DNA from: Orobanche coerulescens
Lineage: Eukaryota; Streptophyta; Magnoliopsida; Lamiales; Orobanchaceae
Length of the DNA: 64,000 bases
NCBI GenBank assembly: GCA_033398695.1
Contig: CM065815.1
Location: forward strand, 147,109,001 to 147,173,000
Direction: 5' to 3'
Part shown: piece by piece, positions 31,463 to 41,938 of the stretch
Numbering within the stretch: the first letter of the stretch is position 1
How the letters are laid out: each line of letters starts with the position of its first letter
The notes under the pieces: generated by a model
What the model saw: only the letters and a program-made list of their open reading frames with translations
Databases searched by the model: none
What the model was told of the DNA's origin: nothing
Made by a program: the position numbers and the translations under genes

Positions 31463-31819
31463 ATAAACTTTTGGTATTTTTGCCAATTTGATTTATTGTG
31501 TTATCTAGAAGGATGTTTTGTGATTCAAAAATTGCTTGTTCAAACATTAATTACTATATAGCTTCTTATACAAACTCGTATTTGTCATTTCGTTGTAATT
31601 CATTAGTATATGAGATATTTCATCCAGATGATGAACTTATCCGTACGAACTAATACACTGAGAACAGATATACTATAAATGATACGCATAATATTATGTT
31701 AATTCACTCAATAACTTTTTAAATAAGTGTATCATTAACAAATAATTGTTAATATATAAGTAACAACACCTAAATTGACGAGTAATTTGATAAATTGGTG
31801 AAAATTTTTGATGTTCTTG

Positions 31820-31985
31820 TGCACACGATCGTGTGTCCCATCGTGGGCACGACCGTGTGTCCCATCGTGTGCATACATGGATACAGTGCAAATTTGACAC
31901 CATAGGCACCGTGACATCTGGTTGCCAACGTGTCACACGATCGGAGCACACGATCGTGCCCATCGTTTGCACCATCATGTGTACT
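31820..31985. promoter_or_regulatory. CACGATCGTG motif array between the two + strand genes
   Basis: It holds two exact CACGATCGTG sites, a truncated CACGATCGG and several CATCGTG/CACGACC half-sites, ending about 175 bp before the ATG of the small gene at 32161. The 31463-31819 stretch before it is AT-rich and shows nothing else. Confidence 0.78.
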
Positions 31986-32160
31986 GCAAAGGGCAACATC
32001 AAATTATTTTATTATAAAATCCCATCGTGGGCCCCCCCTTTTTCAATATAAGCCCATCTTCATTGACTGAGAGTGAAATACATAAACCGTAGCCCCCCTT
32101 TTCACTACAAACCCTAATCAATTAACATCAGTTAAAATCCAATAAAATCAAATACGCGAA

Positions 32161-32527
32161 ATGAGCGGCCGATTACAAGAAAGCGATTTAGGAGGAATCG
32201 AAGCACCACCACCAAAAAGAAGAAGGAGGATACCTCCTCCCAACCCACCATACAGAACTAGGTCGAGAGGAAGATACTCAATGCTCAGAGTAAGTTTTTT
32301 GATTTTGTTCTATGTGTAGTGTGTACTGCGAATTAATGTGTTTCATGAAACAGGGCCTATTTATAAACACTGCGAGCACTCCAGTCATACTAGATGGTGA
32401 TGATGATAATGATTTGGAGATTTCTGAGAAGACAAGTAAAGAAGTTATTTTAGAAGAGGAAGTTCATGAAGATGGTGATACAAGACTAAAGATACAGCAG
32501 CAGATGGGGGAAAAGGGATCCAAGTGA
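32161..32527 (+). CDS. small MULE gene: basic patch plus two SUMO-interaction-like motifs
   Basis: Two exons, 32161-32289 and 32354-32527, join in phase 0 across a 64 bp GT-AG intron (AGA/GTAAGT ... AAACAG/GGC) and encode 100 residues. A TATA-like ATATAAG lies near 32045. Residues 19-23 are KRRRR between proline runs, a probable nuclear localisation signal. Residues 54-63 read VILDGDDDND and residues 74-79 VILEEE. Both are hydrophobic triplets followed by acids, the form of SUMO-interaction motifs. The C-terminus is charged. I recognise no family. Its neighbours encode an Ulp1-like SUMO protease and the transposase, so a link to SUMO is an attractive inference. It is open, with good splice sites and no defect. 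Confidence 0.62.
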
Positions 32528-32861
32528 TTGTGGTTTTTAAGTTATTATTAGATATTTTGATGTGATGGTGATGAACTTTTGTTTTGTAAAGTTATATGCT
32601 TTGAATATGCTTTTGCTGTAAACTATTGCTCTTTAAAGTGAGCTACTTTGTTATGGTTAATGTTTGGCTCCATAATCACCTTTATTTGCTTTACATCACT
32701 GAACACTTAAATTTCAATTCAAAGATAAAGAAAATAGACACAAAATTATGCATTTCAACTAATAATCAGAATACTGATTCAATACATGGTCCATCGAGGA
32801 TCAAAATATCAGCACATGATTGTTGCTAGTAAGTCACAAAATATAAAAATACATAAGCAAT
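32528..32861. other. AT-rich spacer between the small gene and the convergent transposase
   Basis: The two genes converge here. I see only AT-rich untranslated sequence and no motif array. Confidence 0.6.
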
Positions 32862-35713
32862 TTAAGTTTCATGGTATGGACATCCCCTTATGTCATGGTC
32901 ATCATTTCGGCAAATGCTACACCTCTTCTTCTGCCGGCGCCTTTGCCTCATTTGTTCATCCATTCCTTGAGTTTCTTCAGGGATATTCAAATCCACACCA
33001 CCTATGGGAATGAATGCTTTGCAATATTTTCTATTGTGGCCGGTTCCTTTACACCTACCGCACACCTGAGGCCGTCCACCTGCGGGCAAATTTTCAACAG
33101 CGGACCATGCGCGACTCATCCTTGGTCGGTCGGCTTGTCGTACCCCCTCTGGAGGTATGCAAACGATGGATGAGATCTCCGGTGGGACATTCCACTCATC
33201 AGGATGTGGGATGGGACTAATATGCTCCTTATAAGTCTCTCTAAGGCCTTGTTGCTTGAAATAACGACTAACAAAATCATACACGGACAAACCATTGCTG
33301 GCGCACCTGTTACAATAAGCAATTATGTCAAGGATGTTGTATAGGATAATGTATTTTTGATATTGATGATGTGTAGGATAAATCCAGACCAGCCCTGTTT
33401 TGTGGCAGAACACGATCGTGCCGATCGTGGGTTACGATCGTGCCGATCGTGGGTTACGATTGTGCCGACCGTGGGTTACAATCGTGCCCATCGTGGGTTA
33501 CGATCGTGTGCATTCTGCCATGATCGTGGGCACGACCGTGAGCGTCCTACAACACCCGCATGCCCATGGCCATGACCGTGTGCACACGACAGCATAGACA
33601 AAAATATTGAATGGCCATGACCATGTGCACACGACAGCATAGACAATTACCTTATAGCGGCAACGGCATGACGACATGGAATCTGATCCAAATCAAACTC
33701 ACAACAACAACATGTCCATGTTTGAAGGTCGACCTCATAAGAAACTTTATTTTCTTCGACTTTATAAACAAGTGGGGTGGTAGCTCGAACGGTAAGAGTC
33801 AGACTCGCTTGCACAAAGTTAGAAAGCTTTTCAAAAGTGTGCATTGTCAACTCATGGTCTCTTGATGTAGCTTCTCCCCGCTTCTCATCAAACTAATTCT
33901 CTAAAATTAGGCGAAATATCTCAAGTAACGAGCAAACAGGTAAACGCCTCGCCCACAACATACGATTATTAAAGCATTCAACAGCATTGGATGTCAAGAA
34001 GTTATAGAATCGTACCGGACACTTCGACCTAGCCCACCTCTCTGGCCCAATTTCAGAAAGGCGCCTGTGAGCCCCATTAGGGCTTTCGATATGTAGTTTC
34101 GAAAAGTAATTTTCCAAAACTTCTTCACGATGCATGTAGGCAGCAGTTCTAAAGAGTCCTATAGCATGTGCACCGTAGGAGGTCAGATTTTTTGCAAGAT
34201 GGTGATAGCACAACCCGTGGAATGCATTCGGATAGACGGCTCGAACAGCATTCTGAATGCTCTTATGTTGGTCACTCACAATCAGTAAATCTTCCATCGG
34301 ATTGTAGCATCTGCGCAGGTTATACAGAAAATAAGTCCATGACTCGTCGTTCTCTATCGGACCGAGACCAACTGCAAGAGGAAATACTTGCTCGACGGTC
34401 GCAAATAGAGTTCCTTTATTCCTTCCCTTCAGGTGGGTCCCATCAACTATAATCACCGGTCGAAGACACGTATCAAATGCCCTAATACTCTGTCCGAGTG
34501 CAACGAATATGTGGCAAAACACTCCCTCACGAGTCGTCTGCAAATCATAAATTGTCCTTGGATTACGCTGTTTTAACAAATACAGATAAGATGAGAGCCT
34601 CTTATACGACTCATCAAAGCCGCCATATGTATTCTCTATCGCTATATTCCTCGTCCGGAGAGCAAAACTGTATAGCATGTCAATGCCGTACTCCCTACAC
34701 ATCTCTGCAATCATCTCCTTTGGCCTCAAAGTGACCCCCTCACCGGTCAATCTTTTAGCAAAATAATGTGCGGCAACCTCAGAAGTGACCGATCGTGCGG
34801 CAGCACGGTTCAAATCAGGGTGACAGCTTTGCTCCAATGTCAACTTAGTAATTCTCCAAATAGTTGCACCCTCAATAGCACACAACCTAAACTGACAATT
34901 TTTTCGTCCACTCTTACAGACAAACACTATACGTTTATCGGTGGAACGATCAGTGATACACTGTAGCATGTTTTCCAAATGATACATTCCTACAGTTATC
35001 CTCAACTCTGTCTTGGAACGAAAGGTGGACCCCACCTCTAGCTGACCGGTAACCGGTGGAGGCTGCTCGACCCAACCCAAAGTCCCGGCACTACCGGGGT
35101 CCGGAAATGTAATGATCCAGTTACGCATTGATTGTAGATGCTAATGCTCGCTCGCAGATTGATGGTCGGATGAGAAGTTCTGACGACTCATAATCCTATC
35201 CATTTGGTCCGGTTGGCGAACCCAAGCAAGAAATTCCGCAGATAGTGACTCAAGCAAGTCTTTACAACAATCTTCATCTTCGGATGTATGCACCTCCTCA
35301 TCTTTCTCGTCTTCCTCATCTTCCTCGTATTGATACTCTTTGGAAGGCATGTCATAATTTATGTTGCCGGGCTCTACTCTCGAGCTGCTACATCCCATAT
35401 TAACCTCGGGAGTGGAGGAGCTGCTGTTCTCAAAATAGACCTCAGGTTCCTCCTTGTAATCTACTAGTAATCGAAGTATCTCGGTATCGCCCCGTAATAG
35501 GACTTTTACTTTGTTTCCCTCGGCCATGTGTGTCAAGTACCATAATTTGTAATCGGACTCATTTGGACCACCCAAACCCTCTCTGATAACCCCCACGAGG
35601 TTTGCACGACTAACTTTGCTCGTGTCGATATAGACAAAAAAGGAGTCCCCGTCTACATATGTCGATCGCTCCCAATGACCACCGTGATGTATCAAAATAC
35701 GCTGCCACGACAT
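32862..35713 (-). pseudogene. MULE transposase (MuDR-type), two exons
   Basis: I propose exons 35713-33651 and 33306-32862 with a GT-AG intron; the codon AGG is split across it and the frames agree. The N-terminus has a MuDR-like domain and an acidic stretch (EDEEDEKDEEVHTSEDEDCC). The catalytic core follows with Asp in VIIVDGTHLKGRNKG, Asp in LLIVSDQHKSI, the CYHHLAKN motif and Glu in SNAVECFNNRM. The SWIM zinc finger CCCCEFDLDQIPCRH closes exon 1. Exon 2 ends with knuckles CGRCKGTGHNRKYC and CSICRNDDHDIRGC. Two TAG codons interrupt the frame (35141-35143; 33893-33895, where Trp is expected), with no frameshift. The enzyme would cut and transpose the MULE from its terminal repeats. The exon 1-2 intron holds a motif array. 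Confidence 0.9.
33405..33645. promoter_or_regulatory. CACGATCGTG motif array inside the transposase intron
   Basis: Regular alternation of ACGATCGTG, CCGATCGTGGG and TTACGATCGTG units at about 18-20 bp spacing fills 33405-33520. Degenerate units (CATGACCGTGTGCACACGACAG) appear twice near 33572 and 33618. The array lies wholly within the intron and stops at the exon borders. Confidence 0.82.
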
Positions 35714-35775
35714 CTGATTACAAAAAGATGAATAACTATTCAGAAAACTGAGCGAACAATATTATAAAACGGTCT

Positions 35776-35995
35776 GCCTTGGACACGACCGATGCACACG
35801 GTCGTATACTACCGTGTGCAGTGATCGTGTGCAAGTTTCTGGCCATGAACACGATCGCTGCACACGATTGTAGACGATCGTGTTAAACGATCGTGAACAC
35901 GTTAGTGGTGCGCACGATGTCAAGGTCGTTGGACACGATCATTGCACACGGTGGCTTCCCATCGTGTGCAGCGATCGTGTCCGTAAGAATAGATC
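35776..35995. promoter_or_regulatory. CACGATCGTG motif array upstream of the transposase
   Basis: Starting about 60 bp upstream of the transposase ATG, this 220 bp array has GACGATCGTG, AACGATCGTG, ACACGATCGC, CACACGGTCG, GATCGTGTGC and CATCGTGTGC. It would lie in or near the transposase promoter. Confidence 0.8.
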
Positions 35996-36301
35996 GAGAA
36001 ATCTTTTTTCCCAGCGGTCAAATACTGATGCATACCTTCTTTATGAACCCAGAAGAACGACAAATGAAGTCCTATTTCAACGTCAACTTTTCTTTTCGAA
36101 TAATCTTGTGATTTCTATAAGATTTTTGAGAGACCCTTTGTCAAAAATGTTTGTGTTGTTTTGATGTATATGTTTGTAGTTAAATTTTGGTTGTTGGACA
36201 TTAATATCGATCGGAGCAAATGAGGAAAATAAAAAAGAAAAAAGAGAAGAAAAGTAGTTTAAATTAAATAAAAAAAAGTGAGAAGTCAACATTACAACAA
36301 A

Positions 36302-36412
36302 GAGAGGACATTTTAGTCTTTTTAATCAAAATGGTACTAAAAACTTATAATTTTATGAATGAGGATATAAAACTTATCAATTTTATGATTTAGTATTAAA
36401 AAATTGATTCCC
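36302..36412 (-). repeat. MULE right terminal inverted repeat
   Basis: Its complement starts GGGAATCAATTTTTTAATAC and aligns with the left terminus at 15129 across about 110 bp. The next nine bases are ACTATATAT against TATATATAT at the left end, a 7 of 9 match in low-complexity DNA, so the target duplication is only suggestive. Confidence 0.85.
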
Positions 36413-36484
36413 ACTATATATATATATATTGAATTTTTATGCCCTTCCGCCTAGGACCGCCCTTGAATAAGGATTAGATACAAG

Positions 36485-36894
36485 TAGGGGTGTTCAAAAA
36501 TATCCGATATCCGATATCCGATCTGAAATATCCGAAAATCCGATGTTCCGAATATCCAAAAATTCGGATATCCGGAACTTCGAATTCGAATATCGGATAG
36601 TACTTTTAAGAAAAATCGCATATTCGGATATCCGAAATATTCGAAAAATCTTAAAATTTCTATTTTTTATATTTTAAATAATATAAGGTATTCGGATATT
36701 CGGATATCCGATATCCATATCCGAAGTTTTTTTTCGGATATTCGGATATCCGATATCCAAATCCGAATATTTTTTTTCGACTATATGGATATCCGAACAT
36801 AATTCATATTTTTTCCGGATATTCGAATATCCGATATCCGTATCCGAATTTTTGGATATCCGAAAGTCCGGATATCCGGTTTTGAACACCCCTA
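36485..36894. mobile_element. non-autonomous hAT element (MITE), 410 bp
   Basis: The terminal repeats are TAGGGGTGTTCAAAA and its complement, flanked by a perfect 8 bp duplication GATACAAG (36477-36484 and 36895-36902). The interior is almost entirely built of GGATATCCGAAT/GATATTCGGATATCCG words in both orientations. No coding capacity. Confidence 0.92.
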
Positions 36895-37033
36895 GATACA
36901 AGTAGGACAGGCGAAAAAAATTGTTCTGCCCAGTCCCACAAAATAGTGTAGCTGTGCGACTTAAAATATTAATTTTTGGTTCGTCCCACAAAAGCGACCA
37001 CCAATAAATCTTGAGGATGAGTGCAGTTGCTTA

Positions 37034-37404
37034 GGCCCTGTTTAGTTCAGGAAAATTATTCCATTATTCTATTCTAAATTTTTCAAGAGTATTCCAAAAT
37101 ATTCCGTTTTCAGAAAAATATGGAAAATTGGAGAAAATATGTTCAGAAACAGTCCAGTTTTCCAATTTGGAATACGCAGTATTCCATTATTCCAAATTTT
37201 TGGAATACTCCAGTTCAAATTTGGAAAACAAGCTGAGATTGTTTTCCAAATTTTGACTTGTTTTCCAGAAAAATGAAATATTGGAATACCGTATATTCCA
37301 AATTATTCCAAATGAACTGTTTGTGAACATATTTTCCAAATTCTCTTGTATTCTAGATTATTATTCTGAAAAAGTGGAATAATTTTCCTGAACTAAACAG
37401 GGCC
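37034..37404. mobile_element. Tourist-like (PIF/Harbinger) MITE, 371 bp
   Basis: The terminal repeats GGCCCTGTTTAGTTCAGGAA and complement are nearly perfect for about 30 bp and are flanked by TTA duplications (37031-37033, 37405-37407). ATTCCAAATT words fill the interior in both orientations. Confidence 0.92.
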
Positions 37405-37739
37405 TTAGCCATTTTACCCGATCATTATCTATGTCAAAGCTATAGTTGCCGTACGTTGTTCCGCGAAATGGCGGTGTAGAGTAGTTTCAAATCATGAGAA
37501 TGTATTCCTCGTATTTCCCCGCACAAGAATTGAAGGGCACATGCGTTTCCACATTCGCTTCGCCTCAATCCGTCCACATATAGTCCTAGATCCAAGATGA
37601 AACAATTAAATATTAAGTGCTTCAAAGAGCGAGAGATTGATTCTCGATAGAAATCTACAGTTAGACGTTGGGTAAATCTAATATGAAATAATCACTTGGA
37701 AGTCAATTTTTTGACACGGCAGAAAAGAGAGCGAAGCTT
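37405..37739. other. intergenic stretch, nothing recognised
   Basis: No supported gene, repeat edge or RNA. Short open frames here show no family resemblance. Confidence 0.5.
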
Positions 37740-38460
37740 AGGAATGATAATGGGGCGGGTTCAGGGCGGGATAGGCTACCCCCGTCCCCGAACCCGAAAT
37801 CTGAAATCTGCCCCGTCCCCGCCCCGTTCCCCGTCTGGATCTTATCGGCGCGCCCCATTGGGGCTCCAGCTTACCCCGAACCCCGCCCCGTTCTCCAATT
37901 TTGCCCGAAACCCGAAATTGCTAGGTATCAATTATCAAAATCTAAACACAATACTTCCTCCGTTCTGTTATTATTGCAACGTGTTGACTATTACACTGTT
38001 CACATATTCTCTTTTGACCATCTTTTGTGATTCATACATATGAAAAAATATATTCATATGAGATCTTGTTAGATTTATCTCGAAATATATTTTTAAAATA
38101 TCAACTTTTTATAATTTTTAAAAATAAAGAATTAAAGATATTAATAGTCAAAATTGTGCATCGGCAAATGTGAAAATCCAGATGTTGCAATTATAGTAGA
38201 ACAGAGGTAGTATGTAGCTAAAAAAAGATGCATGCTGGAATATATATATATATATAATATAAAATATATATATAATATAATATCTGGGCGGGGCGGGGCG
38301 GGGCGGGATCACCCCAGTCGCTACATCGAATCCCGAAAAAATCCCCGTTAATGCCTCGATCCCCGTCCCGTAACTCGATAATACCTGCCCCGTCCCGACC
38401 CTTTAAGATCGGGTTTCGGATTTCTCGGTCGGGTGCGGATTTTCTTGTAGCGAAACTTGA
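37740..38460. mobile_element. GC-rich hAT-like repeat remnant with nested Stowaway
   Basis: Two GC-rich parts (37750-37920 and 38285-38455) are made of GGGGCGGG, CCCCGTCCC and CCCGAAC words in opposing orientations, separated by the Stowaway MITE at 37954-38210 and an AT run. The left end AGGAATGATAATGGGGCGGG looks like a hAT terminus. I could not find a matching right terminus or target duplication, so the family is uncertain. Confidence 0.4.
37954..38210. mobile_element. Stowaway-like (Tc1/mariner) MITE, 257 bp
   Basis: Termini CTTCCTCCGTTCTGTTATTA and the complement of TAATTATAGTAGAACAGAGG are inverted repeats flanked by TA. This fits the CTCCCTCCGT Stowaway consensus. It is nested in the GC-rich repeat. 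Confidence 0.8.
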
Positions 38461-38635
38461 TTTTCCGGTTTAATTGGGGGCATTAGTCGATACTCAATAT
38501 AAAAAAAAAAAAAAAAAAGAAAAAAGAAAAAGAAAAATCCAAACTGAGAGTCTCTGCATGCAGTAGTGACTGTCAACTCAGCGTGGTACTACTAATGACA
38601 AGAGGAGAGAGAAAGGCTATCACTATCTCTCTCTC

Positions 38636-38645
38636 TATAAATATA
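38636..38645 (+). promoter_or_regulatory. TATA box of the Dof gene
   Basis: TATAAATATA follows a CT-rich tract (CTATCTCTCTCT) and lies 117 bp upstream of the Dof ATG. An A/T homopolymer-rich 5' untranslated region precedes the start codon. Confidence 0.7.
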
Positions 38646-38752
38646 TACGTATCTGTATTATAGTATAGATATTATTTGCAGAGATCTTTCAAACCCCAAA
38701 ACATCATAAGAGGAAAAAAAAAACTTGTTTTTTTTTTTTTATCAAAAAGAAA

Positions 38753-39451
38753 ATGCAAAATTCTTCGCAATTTTTAGAACAACAAGAAAAATTAAAATGC
38801 CCAAGATGCGACTCAACTAACACCAAGTTCTGTTACTACAACAATTACAATCTCGCTCAGCCGCGCCATTTCTGCAAGAGCTGCAAAAGGTACTGGACTA
38901 AAGGCGGCGCTCTGAGGAACATCCCGGTCGGCGGCGGCTCGAGAAAGAACGCCAAGCGCGGGTCACCGGCCGACGCCGACGCAGAGCGTCCGGCTTCGGC
39001 ATTGCAGCCCCTGAAGTGGGACGACAGTTCGGTGCAGGGGCAGTTCGGTAATTTTACGGAGTTTGGCGGGAGGGGTGAGGCGTTGCTGTCCCTGCCCCTG
39101 AAGGGGGGCGATTTCGGGCAGGGGCAGTTTGGTAGTTTGGCGGGGATGAGTGGGAGGAAGACTGAGTCGCTGTCGCTGGAGTGGGACGATTTCGGGCAGG
39201 GACATCCCGGTAATTTCAGCGGGATGAGTGGGAGCTTCAGCTCACTGTTGGTGCCGGGCTCATCAAGTGGGTCCCAGTTTGGTGGATTATTTGATGGGCT
39301 GGAGCCCAACGGGCTCAGCCTGCAGACAAGTGAGTATTTCGGTGATTCGGGTTCCGGTCAGAATGTGGACCATCAAGCTAATGGATTCCTGAACATCGGC
39401 GGTGGCGGTTGCTGGGGCGGCGGCGGGGATTGGCCCGATCTTTCTATTTAG
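38753..39451 (+). CDS. Dof zinc-finger transcription factor
   Basis: An intronless 232-residue gene. The N-terminal Dof domain (about 14-67) has the CX2CX21CX2C zinc ligands Cys16, Cys19, Cys41 and Cys44, within [20 protein letters not shown] and [18 protein letters not shown], followed by the basic [11 protein letters not shown]. Dof proteins are plant-specific nuclear factors that bind AAAG-containing promoters. The rest is Gly/Ser-rich, with three imperfect repeats around [10 protein letters not shown] and GMSG (about 86-160), and ends GGDWPDLSI. The ATG at 38753 is the first in the leader and gives the short acidic/Gln-rich N-terminus common to Dof1.7/3.1-like proteins; that subgroup is a guess. 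It is the only clear host gene, intact, surrounded by MITEs, with a TATA box 117 bp upstream. Confidence 0.96.
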   Translation: MQNSSQFLEQQEKLKCPRCDSTNTKFCYYNNYNLAQPRHFCKSCKRYWTKGGALRNIPVGGGSRKNAKRGSPADADAERPASALQPLKWDDSSVQGQFGNFTEFGGRGEALLSLPLKGGDFGQGQFGSLAGMSGRKTESLSLEWDDFGQGHPGNFSGMSGSFSSLLVPGSSSGSQFGGLFDGLEPNGLSLQTSEYFGDSGSGQNVDHQANGFLNIGGGGCWGGGGDWPDLSI

Positions 39452-39619
39452 GGACTTTGGAAGTTGCACTATTTATTAGTATGAAGGTGAGAAAATTTTA
39501 ATTAAATATTGAAGAAAAAAATTTAATTATATTATTGATTATTTTTTTGTAATGGAGAGAGACCCAAAGCAAAACGATCTACAAATAGGTTTTGAGCTGT
39601 ATTAAATTCTTCTCGATTT

Positions 39620-39763
39620 ATAGGATCTGGATCCTCTGCTGTGCACTGCTGTGCGTTGGATTCGCCACGCATACACACCCGTGTGGGTGTGTGTGATCAA
39701 ACGGTTGTGCACCTACACAACACCATGGTGTGCTGCCGTGCATAGAGAGGATCCAAGTCCCTA
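39620..39763. mobile_element. short inverted-repeat MITE, about 144 bp
   Basis: Left ATAGGATCTGGATCCTCT is mirrored by right AGAGGATCCAAGTCCCTAT, with GTGCAC-type words inside both arms. It lies 170 bp downstream of the Dof stop codon. No target duplication is certain. Confidence 0.55.
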
Positions 39764-39832
39764 TTTTTAAGACTTTGTATCAGTATTATAATTATAATAA
39801 CAATAATATTGGTGGAGGTGACAATACAAAAT

Positions 39833-39858
39833 GTTCTCTCTCTCTCTTTCTCTCTCTA
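39833..39858. repeat. CT microsatellite
   Basis: A short CT-rich run with one interruption. The following 39859-40436 stretch is AT-rich and shows no recognisable gene or element. Confidence 0.75.
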
Positions 39859-40436
39859 GAGTAATTTTCACTTTGTAGAGTAATTTTCTCTCTCCAATGT
39901 AGATATGGCAAGCTGCAAATTAGTAACCCAAGTATACATTTTTATAACTATTGAACACTCTTTATTTTATATCTTAAAAACAAAATTCTTTTAGATAAGA
40001 TAGTTAAAATGTCACACTAAATAGTAAATATGGTAAATTAGGTTAAATATAATAAAAAATCATTTATGAATTAATAAAATGGACAGAAAATTACAATTAT
40101 CCACAGATTAAATATTTTATTTTTCAACAATAACATTGAACTAATGTAGATAATAATATTATAAAACCAGCCATTTAAATTTACTACATATATAATTATT
40201 AGTGCATTACTTTAAAATTTAAAATCTTTATACCGTGGATTTCGGTGGAATTATTTTTACATTATATAATTTTCTTATTTGTTCTCTTGTTCTATTTTTA
40301 ATAAATCTTAATATTTTTTTAGTTTTATTTTGTTTTCTTTTTTAACAATGAAAAGCTATAGAAAAACAAAATGATTGCATAAAAATAATAAAGTATCAAA
40401 ATATGATGAAGTTGATTACAAAAGTGTGATTGTATC

Positions 40437-40898
40437 TAGAGCTACAAACGGGTCGGACTCGAGTCGGGTATGCTTGAACTCGGGTTGAGTTTTGTTTTTT
40501 CTGAAATCGAGTCGAGTTGTCCCGGGTCGAGTCAAGTATCGACTGAACTTGCCGGATTCGGTTCAGACGGGTACACCCTGGTCATTCGAGTCGAGTCGGG
40601 TATACAACACTAAAAAATTAAAATTAACCCCAAATTTCCAGTTATTTAGACAAAAAATATTTTTTTAGGAAAAAAATAAAAAACCTCGCCGGGTATACGA
40701 GTCGAGTCGAATTCAGGCCAGACATTCGAACCCTCATCGGGTAATACAAGTCGAGTCGAGTAGACTCGACTACTAAAACGAATTTACTTTTGTAGCCGAA
40801 CTCGACCTGGTCGATGGAGTCGAGTCGAGTCGAGTGTGCTGAAAACGGGTCGAAACCCGAATCGAACCCGAGTCGAGTCGACCAGACTTGTAGCCCTA
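40437..40898. mobile_element. non-autonomous hAT element (MITE), 462 bp
   Basis: Termini TAGAGCTACAAACGGGTC and the complement of TAGGGCTACAAGTCTGG are flanked by a perfect 8 bp duplication ATTGTATC (40429-40436 and 40899-40906). GAGTCGAGTCG and CGGGTATAC words fill the sub-terminal parts. Confidence 0.88.
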
Positions 40899-41106
40899 AT
40901 TGTATCACTAGATAATTCCATCTCCAGTCATGGATTTAATAATTAAGATTGTATGACTAGATAATTCCACATTAAGGAAGATTATATGCAAGTCAATATC
41001 TAGTCTGGTGTGTGTGGGTGGGTGGGGGGTTCTGAGCTCAAAGTTTTTGTTGTTTAGAGATTTTATGCAACTTTATATGCATGTATATGACATTCCGAGT
41101 GATATT

Positions 41107-41550
41107 CAGTGCCGGCCCTCGGGCAAGGTCATCAAGGTGAAAGTCTCAGCATGTTATAAAACGGGGTATTTGTTTGAAAAAAGAAATACTTGACTATGAC
41201 GTTTTTATAAAAAAAACTATGAAGCTTTTGCAAGCATTTTCACAGCGAAACTTTTGGGTTTTTATCTTATGGTATGCCCATTTTATTGTCAAATTAAAAG
41301 ACAAGGAGATAAATTATAATGATTTTTTTATTTTTATTCGTTTCGCTTATTTTTTGTGTATGCAACCAAGTATTACGATTTTATTATAATATTAATGTAT
41401 CTTAAATATTTTTTGGTGGTTTATTCGCTAGTTTATAAAAAATTGAAAGAAGAAAATTGCCATCTATTTTGCCAAAAAGCATTTTTTGGATTTTTATACT
41501 TTTTACGGGTTCAATAACTTCGAGCATTTAAAATGTGAGGGCCGGCCCTG
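41107..41550. mobile_element. non-autonomous hAT (Tip100-like) element, 444 bp
   Basis: Starts CAGTGCCGGCCCTC and ends GAGGGCCGGCCCTG, an imperfect terminal inverted repeat of the Tip100 type. The flanks GTGATATT and GTGATACT match at 7 of 8 positions. Degenerate AT-rich interior; no readable transposase. Confidence 0.8.
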
Positions 41551-41641
41551 GTGATACTATTAGCATCCAAGTATGCTTATGTATCATTCACACTCAAGTT
41601 TAAGCAGTTTTAGGAAGAAAAAAGATGATTGTGAGTTTATA

Positions 41642-41936
41642 CCCCCTCCGTCTACAATCAATATTCCCTTTTTGCCATTTTGGTATGTCCACAAAAAATG
41701 TTCCCTTTCTATTTTTTAACAATACCACACAATACAATTTACTAAAATATCCTTATAATTTTTATATATTTACACATTTTACCAGGCTGACCCACATATT
41801 AAATTATTTAACCAACTTAATTAACATTAAATTACTTTTAATGTGGGACCCAAACTCCACTCACATCACACTCACCTAACATTTCTTAAAACCCGAACTC
41901 AAAAAGTAGGGGAACATTGATTGTGGACGGAGGGAG
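41642..41936. mobile_element. Stowaway-like MITE, 295 bp
   Basis: Termini CCCCCTCCGTCTACAATCAA and the complement of ATTGATTGTGGACGGAGGG, flanked by TA, fit the Stowaway consensus CTCCCTCCGT. No coding capacity. Confidence 0.87.
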
Positions 41937-41938
41937 TA

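Larger units (their letters stand above)
15129..36412. mobile_element. Mutator-like element (MULE) with DUF1985/Ulp1, small SIM-like gene and transposase
   Basis: Terminal inverted repeats of ~110 bp bound the element, flanked by AT repeats that fit a 9 bp duplication imperfectly. Without the 12.1 kb Tat insertion it is about 9.2 kb. It holds a five-exon + strand gene (15443-31058) with a DUF1985-like domain and an Ulp1-like protease domain, a two-exon + strand gene (32161-32527), and a two-exon minus-strand MULE transposase (32862-35713). The non-coding parts carry arrays of CACGATCGTG and half-sites; the coding exons do not. Ulp1-carrying MULEs and DUF1985-encoding VANDAL MULEs are known in plants. 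The combination with these motif arrays is discussed in the findings. Each large gene has at least one disabling change, so this copy is probably not autonomous. Confidence 0.88.
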
